In this document: piece after piece, positions 1-7,938 of the stretch
How positions within the stretch are numbered: position 1 is the first letter of the stretch
Layout of the letters: each line of letters opens with the position of its first letter
Source of the DNA: Actinomycetota bacterium
GTDB taxonomy: Bacteria > Actinomycetota > Actinomycetes > Propionibacteriales > Propionibacteriaceae
Assembly (NCBI GenBank): GCA_020161015.1
Contig: JAIUOT010000055.1
Span: 160,721 to 224,720 of the forward strand
Direction: 5' to 3'
Length of the DNA stretch: 64,000 nt
Made by a program: the position numbers and the translations under genes
Notes under the pieces: model-generated
What the model was told of the DNA's origin: nothing
The model's database searches: none
The model's input: only the letters and a program-made list of their open reading frames with translations

Positions 1-1004
1 CCGACCGACAGGGTCAGCACGTCCACTACACCGGCGGCGTCGCCGGACTCGAGGGCGCCGAGCTGCCGTTCGAGCAGGTCGTGCAGGTCGTCGAGCAGGA
101 CGTCCTCCTCCATGACCCCGGAGGACGCCATCACCGCGTGCGCCTCCAGCCGTGCGGACGGGCAGGCCTGCCGGACGATGCCGGCGATGAACGTCCCGTG
201 CCCCGCGAGTCGCTGGATGTCGCCGGTGAGGTAGTCGGTGACGCCGTCGTCGACGTCCGCCACAGGGGAGCCCTTCACCTCGACGCCGGAGGCCGGCGGC
301 GGCGGGAAGGCGAGCGGCTGGGCGGAGAGGTCCGGGAACCAGGGGTGGACGCCGATGCCGGTGTCGGGCATGACCACCACGGGCGGCCGGGCGACCTTCG
401 GCGCGGTGAGCGCCGGGTCGGCCACCACCAGCGCGACCGGGGAGCGGCCGCCCAGGCCGGGCACGCCGTACTCGCCGGGCGTGCTGGAGGTACCGATGCC
501 GCTCCAGTAGCCGCCGATCCCGCTCCAGTAGCCGCCGATGCCGCTCCAGTAGCCCCCGATCCCGCTCCAGTAGCCGCCCACGCCGGTGAGCGTGGTCGCG
601 GCGAGAACGTGCACCAGCTCGAACTCGCCGGCGAGCTCGGGGAACTCGTCGGCGATGTGCTGGAGCGCCAGCCAGGCGTCCGGAGGTGCGGCCAGCCTGC
701 CCTCGGCCACCGAGAGGGTGAGCACCTGGGGACGCCGGGACTCCAGCTTCACGTCCAGGCGGTACTCCCGGCGCGGCTCGGGCTTGCGGACCGGCGAGAG
801 CGTCCAGCCGAAGCGCTCGGCCAGCAGGGCGGCGACCTTCGGCTCGATGCCCTGGTCGGCCTGGTCCCCCCGGACCAGCAGCTTCTCGGCCACGTACACG
901 GTGGGCCGCAGCTGCGCGGGCGCCCTGCGACGGTCGCCGTCCTCCCATCTCCGCGCCCGCACGGGCCGCTGCACAGCGGTGGCAGGGTCAAGCACACGGA
1001 TCAC
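1..1004 (-). CDS. S8 (subtilisin-like) serine peptidase with GGYWSGI repeats, C-terminus cut by window edge
   Basis: Read from a GTG at 1004 with a GGGAGG ribosome site five bases upstream; 334 codons are visible and the gene runs off the window. Two of the three subtilase catalytic blocks can be seen: Asp214 in MPDTGIGVH and His269 in GHGTFIAGI. The serine block should lie outside the window. The N-terminal 140 residues are not a recognisable signal peptide and match no domain I know. Just before the catalytic domain sits a perfect run of four GGYWSGI units (residues 143-170). The gene is divergent from the chymotrypsin-fold protease at 1177, with a shared 172-base promoter region, so the two may be co-expressed. 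Its place beside lanthionine-type modifying genes suggests it either matures the modified tail of its neighbour or is itself a substrate through the repeat Ser residues; both are inference. The family call is firm, the role is not. Confidence 0.85.
   Translation of the reverse strand, partial: MIRVLDPATAVQRPVRARRWEDGDRRRAPAQLRPTVYVAEKLLVRGDQADQGIEPKVAALLAERFGWTLSPVRKPEPRREYRLDVKLESRRPQVLTLSVAEGRLAAPPDAWLALQHIADEFPELAGEFELVHVLAATTLTGVGGYWSGIGGYWSGIGGYWSGIGGYWSGIGTSSTPGEYGVPGLGGRSPVALVVADPALTAPKVARPPVVVMPDTGIGVHPWFPDLSAQPLAFPPPPASGVEVKGSPVADVDDGVTDYLTGDIQRLAGHGTFIAGIVRQACPSARLEAHAVMASSGVMEEDVLLDDLHDLLERQLGALESGDAAGVVDVLTLSV
495..578 (-). repeat. 4 x 21-bp tandem repeat encoding GGYWSGI
   Basis: Four head-to-tail copies of a 21-base unit inside the S8 peptidase gene, each encoding GGYWSGI, with only synonymous differences (GGC/GGG, ATC throughout). 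Conservation of protein but not of third bases implies selection on the peptide. It lies between the N-terminal domain and the catalytic Asp block. Confidence 0.95.
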
Positions 1005-1176
1005 GGGAGCCTCCCTCGTCGTACCGGCCGGTCTCAGCGTAGAAGTCGGCCTGCGCACTTTCCTAGAGGCATCCTTCCCCCCTCCTGATACACCGCTGCC
1101 GCCCGGTATCACCCGTCGTGCACCCGGGTCGGATGGCCGACGACCCCACACCGAGGGGGAGGGAAGGGATCAGGCC

Positions 1177-2934
1177 ATGAACAACGAGATTCGGGCCGCC
1201 ATCCGACCGGTCAAGGCCAGGGTGGAGGACGAGCTCATCGCGCGTCCCGGCGTCAACGCCGTGGACATCGCGGAGAAGATCACCGACGGCAGGCCGACAG
1301 GCGAGTTGTCGATCGTGGTCTACGTCGACAAGAAGGTGCCGCCCGGGCGGCTGTCGAAGGCCAACGCCATCCCGGCGGAGATCGACGGCATCCGGACCGA
1401 CGTGCAGGAGATGAGCGTCGAGCTCCAGTCGCCCCGCTGGGAGCGCCTGGGGGCCGACGCCCTCGTCGACGCGGGCACCTACACCCCGCTGCTGGGCGGG
1501 ATCTCCATGGGACCATCGCGCAGCTTCTACCTCACGCCGCCGGAGGTCGAGACCCCCGGCAACTACGTGATGGTGGGCACGCTCGGCGCCCTGGTCAGGG
1601 ACAACGCCACCGGCGACACCATGGCGCTGTCCAACTTCCACGTGGCGGCCGTGGACACCGGGTGGTCGACGTCCGACCGCCAGTGTCAGCCGGGCCGCGT
1701 GGACGGGGGCAGCCCGCCCGGGGACGAGTTCGGCACGCTCGCCCGGGCGGTCATCAGCGAGCACGTGGACGGGTCGGTGACCCGGCTCGACGCCGGGCGC
1801 GCGTGGAAGGCTGAGGTGACCGGGATCGGCGCGGTGGCGGGCACGGCGGCCGCCGTCCTGCACCAGGCCGTCCGCAAGCGCGGGCGCACGACCGAGCTCA
1901 CCTACGGCACCGTGGAGTCGCTCGACTTCACCGTGTCCGTCGACTACGGGGACGGGGTGGGGCTGCGGACGCTGAAGAACCAGCTGCGCATCGCCACCGA
2001 CACCACGCGGTCGACGCGCTTCTCCGACCACGGGGACTCGGGATCGGTGATCATGACCGACGACCGGCACGTCGTGGGACTGCTGTTCGCCGGTTCGACG
2101 GACGGGGCGAACACCTTCGCCAACCCGATCGCCGACGTCCTCGGCGAGCTGGACGTGACCATGCTCACCGGAGGGACGTTCACACTGACCTCGCCGGTGA
2201 TCTGCGAGCGGTTCACCCGGGTGGTCTGTCCGTCCACGCCGGTGCTCTGCCCGACGCGGGCTGCGACCTGCTTCACCCGGCCGGCCACGGGCTGCGTGAA
2301 CACGCTGGCCGTGGTCTGCCGGAGCCTGCTGACGATCTGCCCGACCCGGACGATCGTCTGCCCGACGATGCCGGTGGTCTGCAACGACATCACCCGGACG
2401 CCGATCTGCGTCGTGTCCGGGCCGGTGTGCGGTGGGCCGCCCGGCGGGCCGGTCGAGTTCCCCGTCGACGGCTTCGACGGCGAGCACCTCGACTACGGGT
2501 ACGGCGAGGCGGACGCGTACTCGGCGGGCTACGCCGAGGGCTACGCCGCGGCGAGCGGGGCTGCCGCACCGGCCGCGCAGGAGGCCGGGGACGCGCAGGG
2601 CATCGGCGACACCCTGGTGCCGCGGCTGTCGTGGGCGGTCTGCCCGAGCATCGCCTGCCCGTCCGTGGTGACGTGCCCGACCCGGCTGTGCCCGACGCGG
2701 GTGTGCCCCACCCGCGCCTGCCCGACCCTGGTGTGCCCCACCAGGGCCTGCCCGACGTTGGCGTGCCCGACGCTGGCGTGCCCGACGCTGGCCTGCCCGA
2801 CGTTGGCGTGCCCGACGTTGGCGTGCCCCAGCCTGGCCTGCACCCCCGGTGACCCGGGTGTGACCGGCCCGGCGATGGATGCCTCGTACTGGGCCGCCTA
2901 CCTCGCGGGCCTGGAACAGGGCACCGGACAGTAG
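1177..2934 (+). CDS. Chymotrypsin-fold (S1-like) protease with Cys-Pro-Thr/Ser repeat tail; proposed lanthionine-modified substrate
   Basis: 585 residues from an ATG at 1177 behind a GGGAGGGAAGG stretch; the open frame extends far upstream but without start support. Residues 1-85 form a small N-terminal domain common in bacterial trypsin-like proteins (RPGVNAVDI, IVVYVDKKVP, IPAEIDGIRTDV). Residues 90-340 are a trypsin-like domain: His155 in SNFHVAA, Asp205 in TRLDAGR, Ser288 in DHGDSGSV. No signal peptide is seen. The tail has two Cys-rich parts: residues 343-418 with 11 Cys, and residues 489-555 with 13 CP(T/S) units plus a last Cys, separated by a Tyr/Gly/Ala-rich linker. Repeated T-L-A-C spacing is the classic four-residue lanthionine ring span. 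A strong terminator follows, then genes for a kinase, a HopA1-like protein and a LanC cyclase. I infer the tail is phosphorylated, dehydrated and cross-linked; an unmodified Cys-rich or metal-binding tail remains possible. Confidence 0.88.
   Translation: MNNEIRAAIRPVKARVEDELIARPGVNAVDIAEKITDGRPTGELSIVVYVDKKVPPGRLSKANAIPAEIDGIRTDVQEMSVELQSPRWERLGADALVDAGTYTPLLGGISMGPSRSFYLTPPEVETPGNYVMVGTLGALVRDNATGDTMALSNFHVAAVDTGWSTSDRQCQPGRVDGGSPPGDEFGTLARAVISEHVDGSVTRLDAGRAWKAEVTGIGAVAGTAAAVLHQAVRKRGRTTELTYGTVESLDFTVSVDYGDGVGLRTLKNQLRIATDTTRSTRFSDHGDSGSVIMTDDRHVVGLLFAGSTDGANTFANPIADVLGELDVTMLTGGTFTLTSPVICERFTRVVCPSTPVLCPTRAATCFTRPATGCVNTLAVVCRSLLTICPTRTIVCPTMPVVCNDITRTPICVVSGPVCGGPPGGPVEFPVDGFDGEHLDYGYGEADAYSAGYAEGYAAASGAAAPAAQEAGDAQGIGDTLVPRLSWAVCPSIACPSVVTCPTRLCPTRVCPTRACPTLVCPTRACPTLACPTLACPTLACPTLACPTLACPSLACTPGDPGVTGPAMDASYWAAYLAGLEQGTGQ
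2641..2841 (+). repeat. Tandem 15-bp repeats encoding CP(T/S)xx, 13 units
   Basis: Inside the protease gene, 13 units of the form Cys-Pro-Thr/Ser-x-x, most exactly five codons long; the last six full units read CPTLA or CPSLA. The repeat ends in Ala-Cys-Thr-Pro. Codon choice varies between copies (ACG/ACC, TTG/CTG), so the array is not a simple recent slippage product. Confidence 0.95.
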
Positions 2935-2947
2935 TGGTTCGCACGAC

Positions 2948-2979
2948 GGGGGCCCCGGCGCGAGATCGCCGGGGCCCCC
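2948..2979 (+). terminator. Strong GC hairpin between protease and modification operon
   Basis: A perfect 13-bp GC stem (2948-2960 with 2967-2979) and a six-base loop, placed 13 bases after the protease stop codon. There is no long T run, as is usual in high-GC actinobacteria. It could make transcription of the downstream enzymes weaker than that of the protease, which would fit a substrate/enzyme ratio, or it could be a full stop. Confidence 0.7.
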
Positions 2980-3031
2980 TCGTATCAGGCGACGGCACGT
3001 CCGCTCCCATAACCGACCCGAAGGAGGAGCC

Positions 3032-3277
3032 ATGGCCCTTTCCGCTGCCGACGCCGAGCGGGTACGCCCGGTCAAGGAGCAGGTGGAGGACGCGTTCCTC
3101 GCGCTGCCCGGCGTCACCGGCGTGGACATCGGCGAGGTCGGGACCGTCGCGGGGATCGTGGTCTACGTCGACCCGGCGACCGCCGCCGCCGACCGGGCGC
3201 GCGTCCCCGGCGAGGTCTCCGGCGTACCGGTGGAGGTCCGGGAGCTGCGCGTCGAGCTCCAGGGAGGGGCGTCGTGA
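3032..3277 (+). CDS. Free-standing copy of the protease N-terminal domain (81 aa)
   Basis: 81 residues from an ATG with an AAGGAGGAG ribosome site seven bases upstream. The whole protein aligns by eye with residues 8-85 of the upstream protease: V-R-P-V-K-x-x-V-E-D, LPGVTGVDIGE, IVVYVD, VSGVPVEVRE, ending in ELRVELQ versus EMSVELQ. It has no Cys, no catalytic domain and no export signal. Its stop overlaps the kinase GTG (GTGA), so the two are translationally coupled. In related trypsin-like proteins this domain precedes the protease; by that logic the free copy could be an inhibitor or chaperone of the protease, or a docking adaptor that brings modifying enzymes to the tail-bearing protein. 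The homology is seen; the role is inference. Confidence 0.85.
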   Translation: MALSAADAERVRPVKEQVEDAFLALPGVTGVDIGEVGTVAGIVVYVDPATAAADRARVPGEVSGVPVEVRELRVELQGGAS

Positions 3278-4221
3278 CGAGCGCCGCCGCCGTGCTGGCC
3301 CAGGCCGTGCGCACCGGGCTGGTGGACGCGTCCGCTGCGCTGGCGGGCGTGGTGACCGTGACCCGGATCGACGGGTCCAACCCCGTGCTGCGCCTCGCGC
3401 GGGACGGGCGTCCGGTGGCGTTCGTGAAGGGGACGGGTGAGGCGGCGCTGCTGAACGGCGAGGACACGGTGGCCCGCGAACGTGCGGTGGTCAGCCGCCT
3501 GGCCGCGTCCGGCACCGCGCCGCGGGCGCTCCCGCAGGGCACCCCGCACGAACTGTGGCTGTCGGCGGTCGAGGGACGCTCCCTCGCCGAGCTCTCGCAG
3601 TCCGGCGACGTCGGGGCGCTGAGCGAGGCGTTCGCGTCCGTCGGGGTCGCGCTGGCTGGCCTGCACCGCCTGCGCGCCGGATCGTCCACACCGGCGATGG
3701 ACCTGCCCTGGCCGATGCGGGACGCGCTCCCGCCCCACATGCACTCCGCCCGGCACCACGAGGTGCCCGCCCGCGTGCTCGAGACGGCGGCCGACCTGGC
3801 CGACGTGGCCGTCGCCGCGAAGGCCGCCTGGCGGGCCGACGGCTGGGCCCACGGGGACGTCAGCGCGACGAACGTGCTGGTCGGGCCGGACGGCGCCCGG
3901 CTCATCGACTGGGAGTCCGCCGGCCGGGGCGACCCGTCCTGGGACCTGGCCGGTGCCCGCGTCGTGGCCGACCTGGTCGCCACCGGCTGGAGCGACCTCG
4001 CCTGGCGACGCCTCCACGCGGCCTACCGCGCCGCGGGAGGTCCCGCTCCGGAGCCGGCCCACGCGCTGTGGTGCGTGCGGCTGCTCGTGGCGGCCTACCA
4101 GCAGGCCGTCGGCGTCCTGGTCGGCGGGGGGACACCGGACGCCGACGGCAGCGTGACGACCCTGCTCGACCAGGCCCGCCGGGCGGCAGGGGCGCACCGG
4201 AGGGAGTGCGCCCATGCATGA
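3274..4221 (+). CDS. APH-type protein kinase, class V lanthipeptide (LanK-like) candidate
   Basis: 315 residues, GTG start overlapping the previous stop. Motifs of the aminoglycoside phosphotransferase fold are visible: Lys52 in VAFVKG as the likely ATP-binding lysine, the catalytic HGDVSATN (His193, Asp195, Asn200), and IDW at 211-213 as the metal-binding Asp block. In class V lanthipeptide pathways (lexapeptide, cacaoidin) a kinase of this fold phosphorylates Ser/Thr of the precursor, and a separate HopA1-like lyase removes the phosphate. The next gene here is exactly such a HopA1-like protein and overlaps by eight bases, which is the main reason for the role call. Antibiotic or small-molecule phosphorylation is the alternative, but it would not explain the neighbours. 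Confidence 0.85.
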   Translation: MTSAAAVLAQAVRTGLVDASAALAGVVTVTRIDGSNPVLRLARDGRPVAFVKGTGEAALLNGEDTVARERAVVSRLAASGTAPRALPQGTPHELWLSAVEGRSLAELSQSGDVGALSEAFASVGVALAGLHRLRAGSSTPAMDLPWPMRDALPPHMHSARHHEVPARVLETAADLADVAVAAKAAWRADGWAHGDVSATNVLVGPDGARLIDWESAGRGDPSWDLAGARVVADLVATGWSDLAWRRLHAAYRAAGGPAPEPAHALWCVRLLVAAYQQAVGVLVGGGTPDADGSVTTLLDQARRAAGAHRRECAHA

Positions 4222-5041
4222 GCAGGCGATCCGCGAGGCGCACCGGGTGTGGCAGGCCGGGGGGGACCTGTACGCCGGCTGGTACGCCGCGGCGCGGGAG
4301 GGGGTGGAGGCCCCGGCGCCCGCGCCGGGGGCTCCCCCGCTCGCCGGCCAGCTCCGGGTGGCGCACAGCCGCCGCTGGGCCCCGGGCTGCCGGGTCACCG
4401 GCACCGGCCTGGCCGGCACCATCGTCGTCACCGGGCCGGACGGGGCGTCCCGTGCGGTGTCCCTGGGCGACTACTCGGTGCCCGGGCGACCCGGGCGTCC
4501 CGCCAGGACCGGGGACGTGGTGGTCGCCGTCGCCCGTGCGGGCGGCTACGAGGCCGAGGGCTGGTGGCGGGCCTGGGGTGGCGGCTGGGACGTCACCAGC
4601 GCCCGACCCGACGTGACCCGGGTGTACCTCGCCGTGCTGCCGCACCGGGTGCTCGAGCTCGCCCGCCGGCTTCCGGAGGCGCTGGACGCCGCCGGGCTGG
4701 CCTGGTCGCTGAAGATCGCGGCGCAGCCGGGGATGCTCGGCCGTCCCGACGCCGTGGTGCTCTACGTCCGCGACGCCGACCGCGACGCCGTGTTCGCCCT
4801 GCTGCCGCCGCTGGCCGACCTCGTCGACCCGGCCGGTGCCGTGCCGCTGGCCGCGCCGCTGGTGCCCGGCATGTGCTGGGCAGAGGATCCGGGCACGGAA
4901 CAGAGCTTCGGCCAGCAGCGGTGCGAGGTCCTCGCCGACGGCTTCGCCGCCGGTGGCGACCCGCTCGACGCCGCGGCGACGGCCTTCCGTGCCGCCGGGC
5001 TCGACCCGGACCGTCCCCATCTTCGAGGAGGACGACGATGA
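4214..5041 (+). CDS. HopA1-like protein, class V lanthipeptide phospho-Ser/Thr lyase (LanY-like) candidate
   Basis: 275 residues, ATG at 4214 overlapping the kinase end. The C-terminal half carries the features I associate with the HopA1 family found in class V lanthipeptide clusters: RVYLAVLP, a following helix, SLKI, GRPDAVVLYV, then a late SFGQQRCEVLADGF block. The N-terminal half is Trp/Gly rich (ARAGGYEAEGWWRAWGGGWD) and not recognised. The role would be to beta-eliminate phosphate from phospho-Ser/Thr to give dehydro-amino acids in the protease tail. The stop overlaps the LanC start (ATGA). The family call rests on motif memory and gene order, not on a search, so it is less sure than the kinase and LanC calls. 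Confidence 0.72.
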   Translation: MHEQAIREAHRVWQAGGDLYAGWYAAAREGVEAPAPAPGAPPLAGQLRVAHSRRWAPGCRVTGTGLAGTIVVTGPDGASRAVSLGDYSVPGRPGRPARTGDVVVAVARAGGYEAEGWWRAWGGGWDVTSARPDVTRVYLAVLPHRVLELARRLPEALDAAGLAWSLKIAAQPGMLGRPDAVVLYVRDADRDAVFALLPPLADLVDPAGAVPLAAPLVPGMCWAEDPGTEQSFGQQRCEVLADGFAAGGDPLDAAATAFRAAGLDPDRPHLRGGRR

Positions 5042-6153
5042 CCGCGGAGCCGGTCGGCGTCCCGCTGGTGGAGCGTGCGCTCGCCCGGTGCGTGGACGCC
5101 CTGCAGACGTGCGCAGTGCCCCAGGGGAACCAGTGCGGATGGGGGACCTGGGAGCTCGACCAGAGGGGGGAACCGTTGGCGTTGAGCGCTGGTCGCAGCG
5201 CGCTCTACGACGGCAACGCGGGCATCGCCTGGGCACTGCGCACCCTCGGCCGCGATGTCGGACGGGCCGCCGGCGCGACGGAGGGCGCGCCCGGCCTGCT
5301 CGGCGGGTCCACCGGGGTGGACCTCGCGGCCGCAAGGACGTGCTCCGCACCCGTCGGGGGCAGGGGCTTCGATCTCGGCGGGGGATTGGCCGGCGACCTG
5401 CTGGCGCTGGTCCGCACGGGGTCGAGGGAGGTGGCCGCGGTCGTCGACGCGCTCGTCGACGGCGCGCGCCGCGACGGCGAAGGCGCGTGCTGGCCCGAGG
5501 AGGAGGCGCTGTGCGGACTGGCGCACGGGGTCTCCGGGGTGGTGCTCGCGCTCGCCGAGGCCGCGGCCGCCGTCCCCGAGGTCGCCGGACGGGCGCTGCC
5601 GCTGGTGGCGGCGGGCCTGCGCTGGGAGGCGGCCTGGTTCGATCCCGTCACCGGGGGGTGGCCGGACCTTCGGGGGGACGGTCCGCCCACCTACCCGGTG
5701 ATGTGGTGCCACGGCGCCGCCGGCATCGCCGCGGTGCGGCTGCGGCTGCTCCAGCTCGGGCTCGCCCTCGACTACCCGGCGGAGGCGATCGCCGCGGAGG
5801 CCCACGCCGGTGTGCTGGCCTGCGGGCGCGAACTCACCCGGCTCGCGGCGCTGGCGCGCGCCGGTCGGCTGGCCGCCGTCCCGGGCGGGCTCACGCTGTG
5901 CCACGGTGCCGGCGGCGCGCTCGACGTGCTCGTGCTCGCCGCCGAGGTGTTCGGCGAACCCGCGCACCTCGAGGCCGCGCGGCGGATCGCGTCCGACCTG
6001 CTGGCGACCGCTCCGGAGGACCCGCTGGACTGGCCGGGCGGCGTCCGCGCGGACGGCTGCCTCGGCCTGTTCGTCGGCACCGCCGGGACCGCCCTGCTGC
6101 TGGCCCGCCTGCTGGACCCGACGATCGGGTCGCTGTCGCTCCTCGCCTTCTGA
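5038..6153 (+). CDS. LanC-like zinc-dependent lanthionine cyclase
   Basis: 371 residues, ATG at 5038 overlapping the previous stop, with GAGGAGG upstream. All LanC hallmarks are present in order: GLAHGVSG (His163, the position of the catalytic His), WCHGAAG (Cys224, zinc ligand), LCHGAGG (Cys288 and His289, zinc ligands), and a final GLFVGTAG block. Gly-rich repeats every 50-60 residues fit the alpha/alpha barrel. LanC enzymes add Cys thiols to dehydro-Ala or dehydrobutyrine to form (methyl)lanthionine. No LanB is present; dehydration is more likely done by the two preceding genes. Characterised class V systems, as far as I know, use a different cyclase (LanX), so this pairing of class V-like dehydration genes with a class I-like cyclase is unusual. 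Last gene of the operon, convergent with the ABC-F gene. Confidence 0.9.
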   Translation: MTAEPVGVPLVERALARCVDALQTCAVPQGNQCGWGTWELDQRGEPLALSAGRSALYDGNAGIAWALRTLGRDVGRAAGATEGAPGLLGGSTGVDLAAARTCSAPVGGRGFDLGGGLAGDLLALVRTGSREVAAVVDALVDGARRDGEGACWPEEEALCGLAHGVSGVVLALAEAAAAVPEVAGRALPLVAAGLRWEAAWFDPVTGGWPDLRGDGPPTYPVMWCHGAAGIAAVRLRLLQLGLALDYPAEAIAAEAHAGVLACGRELTRLAALARAGRLAAVPGGLTLCHGAGGALDVLVLAAEVFGEPAHLEAARRIASDLLATAPEDPLDWPGGVRADGCLGLFVGTAGTALLLARLLDPTIGSLSLLAF

Positions 6154-6171
6154 GGGACGCGGCGTCCCGGC

Positions 6172-7824
6172 TCAGCCCGCCGCAAGGACTTCCACCGTCG
6201 CCTCGTCGCCGTCGCGCCGGAACGCCCAGGTGCTCGACGGCGCCAGCCCGTCGAGCAGCGCGCGGTCGTGGGTGACGATCAGCAGCGTGCCGGAGAACGC
6301 GCCCAGGGCGGCCTCCAGCTGCTCGATGGCCGCGGCGTCGAGGTGGTTCGTCGGCTCGTCGAGCACGACGACGTTCACCGCGCCGCCCTGGAGGACGGCC
6401 AGCGCGGCGCGCGTCCGCTCGCCGAGGGAGAGCGTGTCGCAGGGCCGTCCGACGTGTTCGGGCCCCAGCCCGAACTTCGCGAGCAGCGTCCGCACCACGA
6501 CCGGGTCGGGCTCGCCGAGGCGGGCGGAGACCACCTCCGCCAGCGGGCGGGTGCCGCCGACCAGCGTGCGGCCCTGGTCGATCGTCCCGACGCGGGTGCG
6601 GCTTCCCCACGAGACCCGCCCGGACGCCGGGGGCCGGACGCCCAGCACGGCGTCCAGCAGGGTGGACTTGCCGGCGCCGTTCGGCCCGAGCAGTGCCACC
6701 CGGTCCCCCCGCGCGACCTGGGCCGACACCGGCCCCAGCCGGAACCCGCCGCGCGCCACGACCACCGACTCGAGGGTGAGCACCACCTCGGCGGGCGCGG
6801 GAGCCTCGCCGATGGCGTAGCGCAGCTCCCACTCCTTGCGGGGTTGCTCCACCTCCGGCAGGCGCTCGACGGCGTCGCGGACGCGTGCCGCGCGCTGGTC
6901 CATCCGGCGCGCGCGGTCCTCCCGGTACTTCTTCTCCAGCTTGTTCCCCGGGCCCAGGCGATCCGCCCTGGCGCGGCCCTCCCGCGCCCACTCGGTCTTG
7001 CGCCGCGCCTGCTGGAGGAGGGCGTCCCGCTGGGCAAGGGAGGCCTCGTAGTCCTCGACGGCCCGGGCGCGGGCCCGCGCGCGTTCCTCGCGGTACGCCG
7101 TCCAGCCCCCGGCGTAGGCGTTCACCGCCTGTTGCGCGATGTCGAGCTCGAGCACGGACGTGGCCACGGCGTCCAGGAACTCCCGGTCGTGCGAGGCCAG
7201 CAGCACCGGCGAGCCCACGGCCCGGACGAACGCCGTGAGCGCGTCGAGGCCGGCGGCGTCGAGGTTGTTGGTCGGCTCGTCCAGCAGCAGCAGGTCGTAG
7301 CGGCTGACGAGGATGGTCGCCAGCCCGGCCCGCGCCGCCTGCCCCCCGGACAGGCTGCCGAGCGGACGGTCGAGGGCGACGTCCAGGTCGAGGCGGGCGA
7401 GCACCTCGGCCAGCCGCACGTCGAGGTCGGCGCCGCCGAGCGCGAGCCACACCTCCAGGGCGTGGGCGTACCGCTCCCCTGCCTGCTCCACCCCCGCGGC
7501 GAGGCGGTCGGCGGCGGCCTCGAAGGCCTCCTGGGCAGGGCCGACACCGGTGCGGCGCCGGGCGTAGCCGAGGATCGTGTCCTGCGGCGAGGGCGGCGCC
7601 TGCGGCAGGTAGCCGACGCTGGCGCCCGGGGGCGACAACCGGACGGTGCCGCTGTCGGCGGCGTGCTCGCCCGCGACGATCCGCAGGAGCGTGGTCTTGC
7701 CCGACCCGTTGGGTCCGACGAGCGCGGTGACGTCTCCGGGCGCGAGCGTCAGGTCGAGGCCGGAGAAGAGCGGGCGGGCGCCGAAGGAGGCGGCGACGCC
7801 GGAGAGCAGGAGGGATGCGGACAC
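6172..7824 (-). CDS. ABC-F family ATPase
   Basis: 550 residues with two ABC modules and no membrane segments. Module 1 has GPNGSGKTT, LSGGQ and LLLDEPTNNLD; module 2 has GPNGAGKST, LSLGE and VLDEPTNHLD. The charged linker between them is rich in Arg/Lys (around residues 240-320), as in ABC-F translation factors that act in the ribosomal E site. The length fits the family. Members act as translation factors or protect ribosomes from antibiotics; which applies here cannot be told. It is convergent with the LanC operon and separated by 18 bases, so I see no strong reason to link it to that system. Confidence 0.9.
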   Translation of the reverse strand: MSASLLLSGVAASFGARPLFSGLDLTLAPGDVTALVGPNGSGKTTLLRIVAGEHAADSGTVRLSPPGASVGYLPQAPPSPQDTILGYARRRTGVGPAQEAFEAAADRLAAGVEQAGERYAHALEVWLALGGADLDVRLAEVLARLDLDVALDRPLGSLSGGQAARAGLATILVSRYDLLLLDEPTNNLDAAGLDALTAFVRAVGSPVLLASHDREFLDAVATSVLELDIAQQAVNAYAGGWTAYREERARARARAVEDYEASLAQRDALLQQARRKTEWAREGRARADRLGPGNKLEKKYREDRARRMDQRAARVRDAVERLPEVEQPRKEWELRYAIGEAPAPAEVVLTLESVVVARGGFRLGPVSAQVARGDRVALLGPNGAGKSTLLDAVLGVRPPASGRVSWGSRTRVGTIDQGRTLVGGTRPLAEVVSARLGEPDPVVVRTLLAKFGLGPEHVGRPCDTLSLGERTRAALAVLQGGAVNVVVLDEPTNHLDAAAIEQLEAALGAFSGTLLIVTHDRALLDGLAPSSTWAFRRDGDEATVEVLAAG

Positions 7825-7938
7825 AGGAGACCTTCGATCGCGGGGACAGGGCGAGAGGTCAGTTCCACATGCCGTCCAGAGTGCGCGCTCCCCGCCCTCC
7901 GCGTCAAACCTCGGCGGTGCGTCGGCCGCCGGACGGCC

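Noticed and set aside
586..1176. Long open frame continuing upstream of the tail-bearing protease
   Set aside because: It lies over the S8 gene on the other strand and has no start signal; the protease family domain begins right at ATG 1177.
2641..2841. CRISPR-like array from the regular 15-bp repeats
   Set aside because: The repeat is in frame within a coding region and there are no unique spacers.
6172..7824. ABC-F protein as self-immunity gene of the lanthionine-like island
   Set aside because: ABC-F proteins act on ribosomes, not against membrane or wall targets, and the gene is convergent rather than part of the operon.
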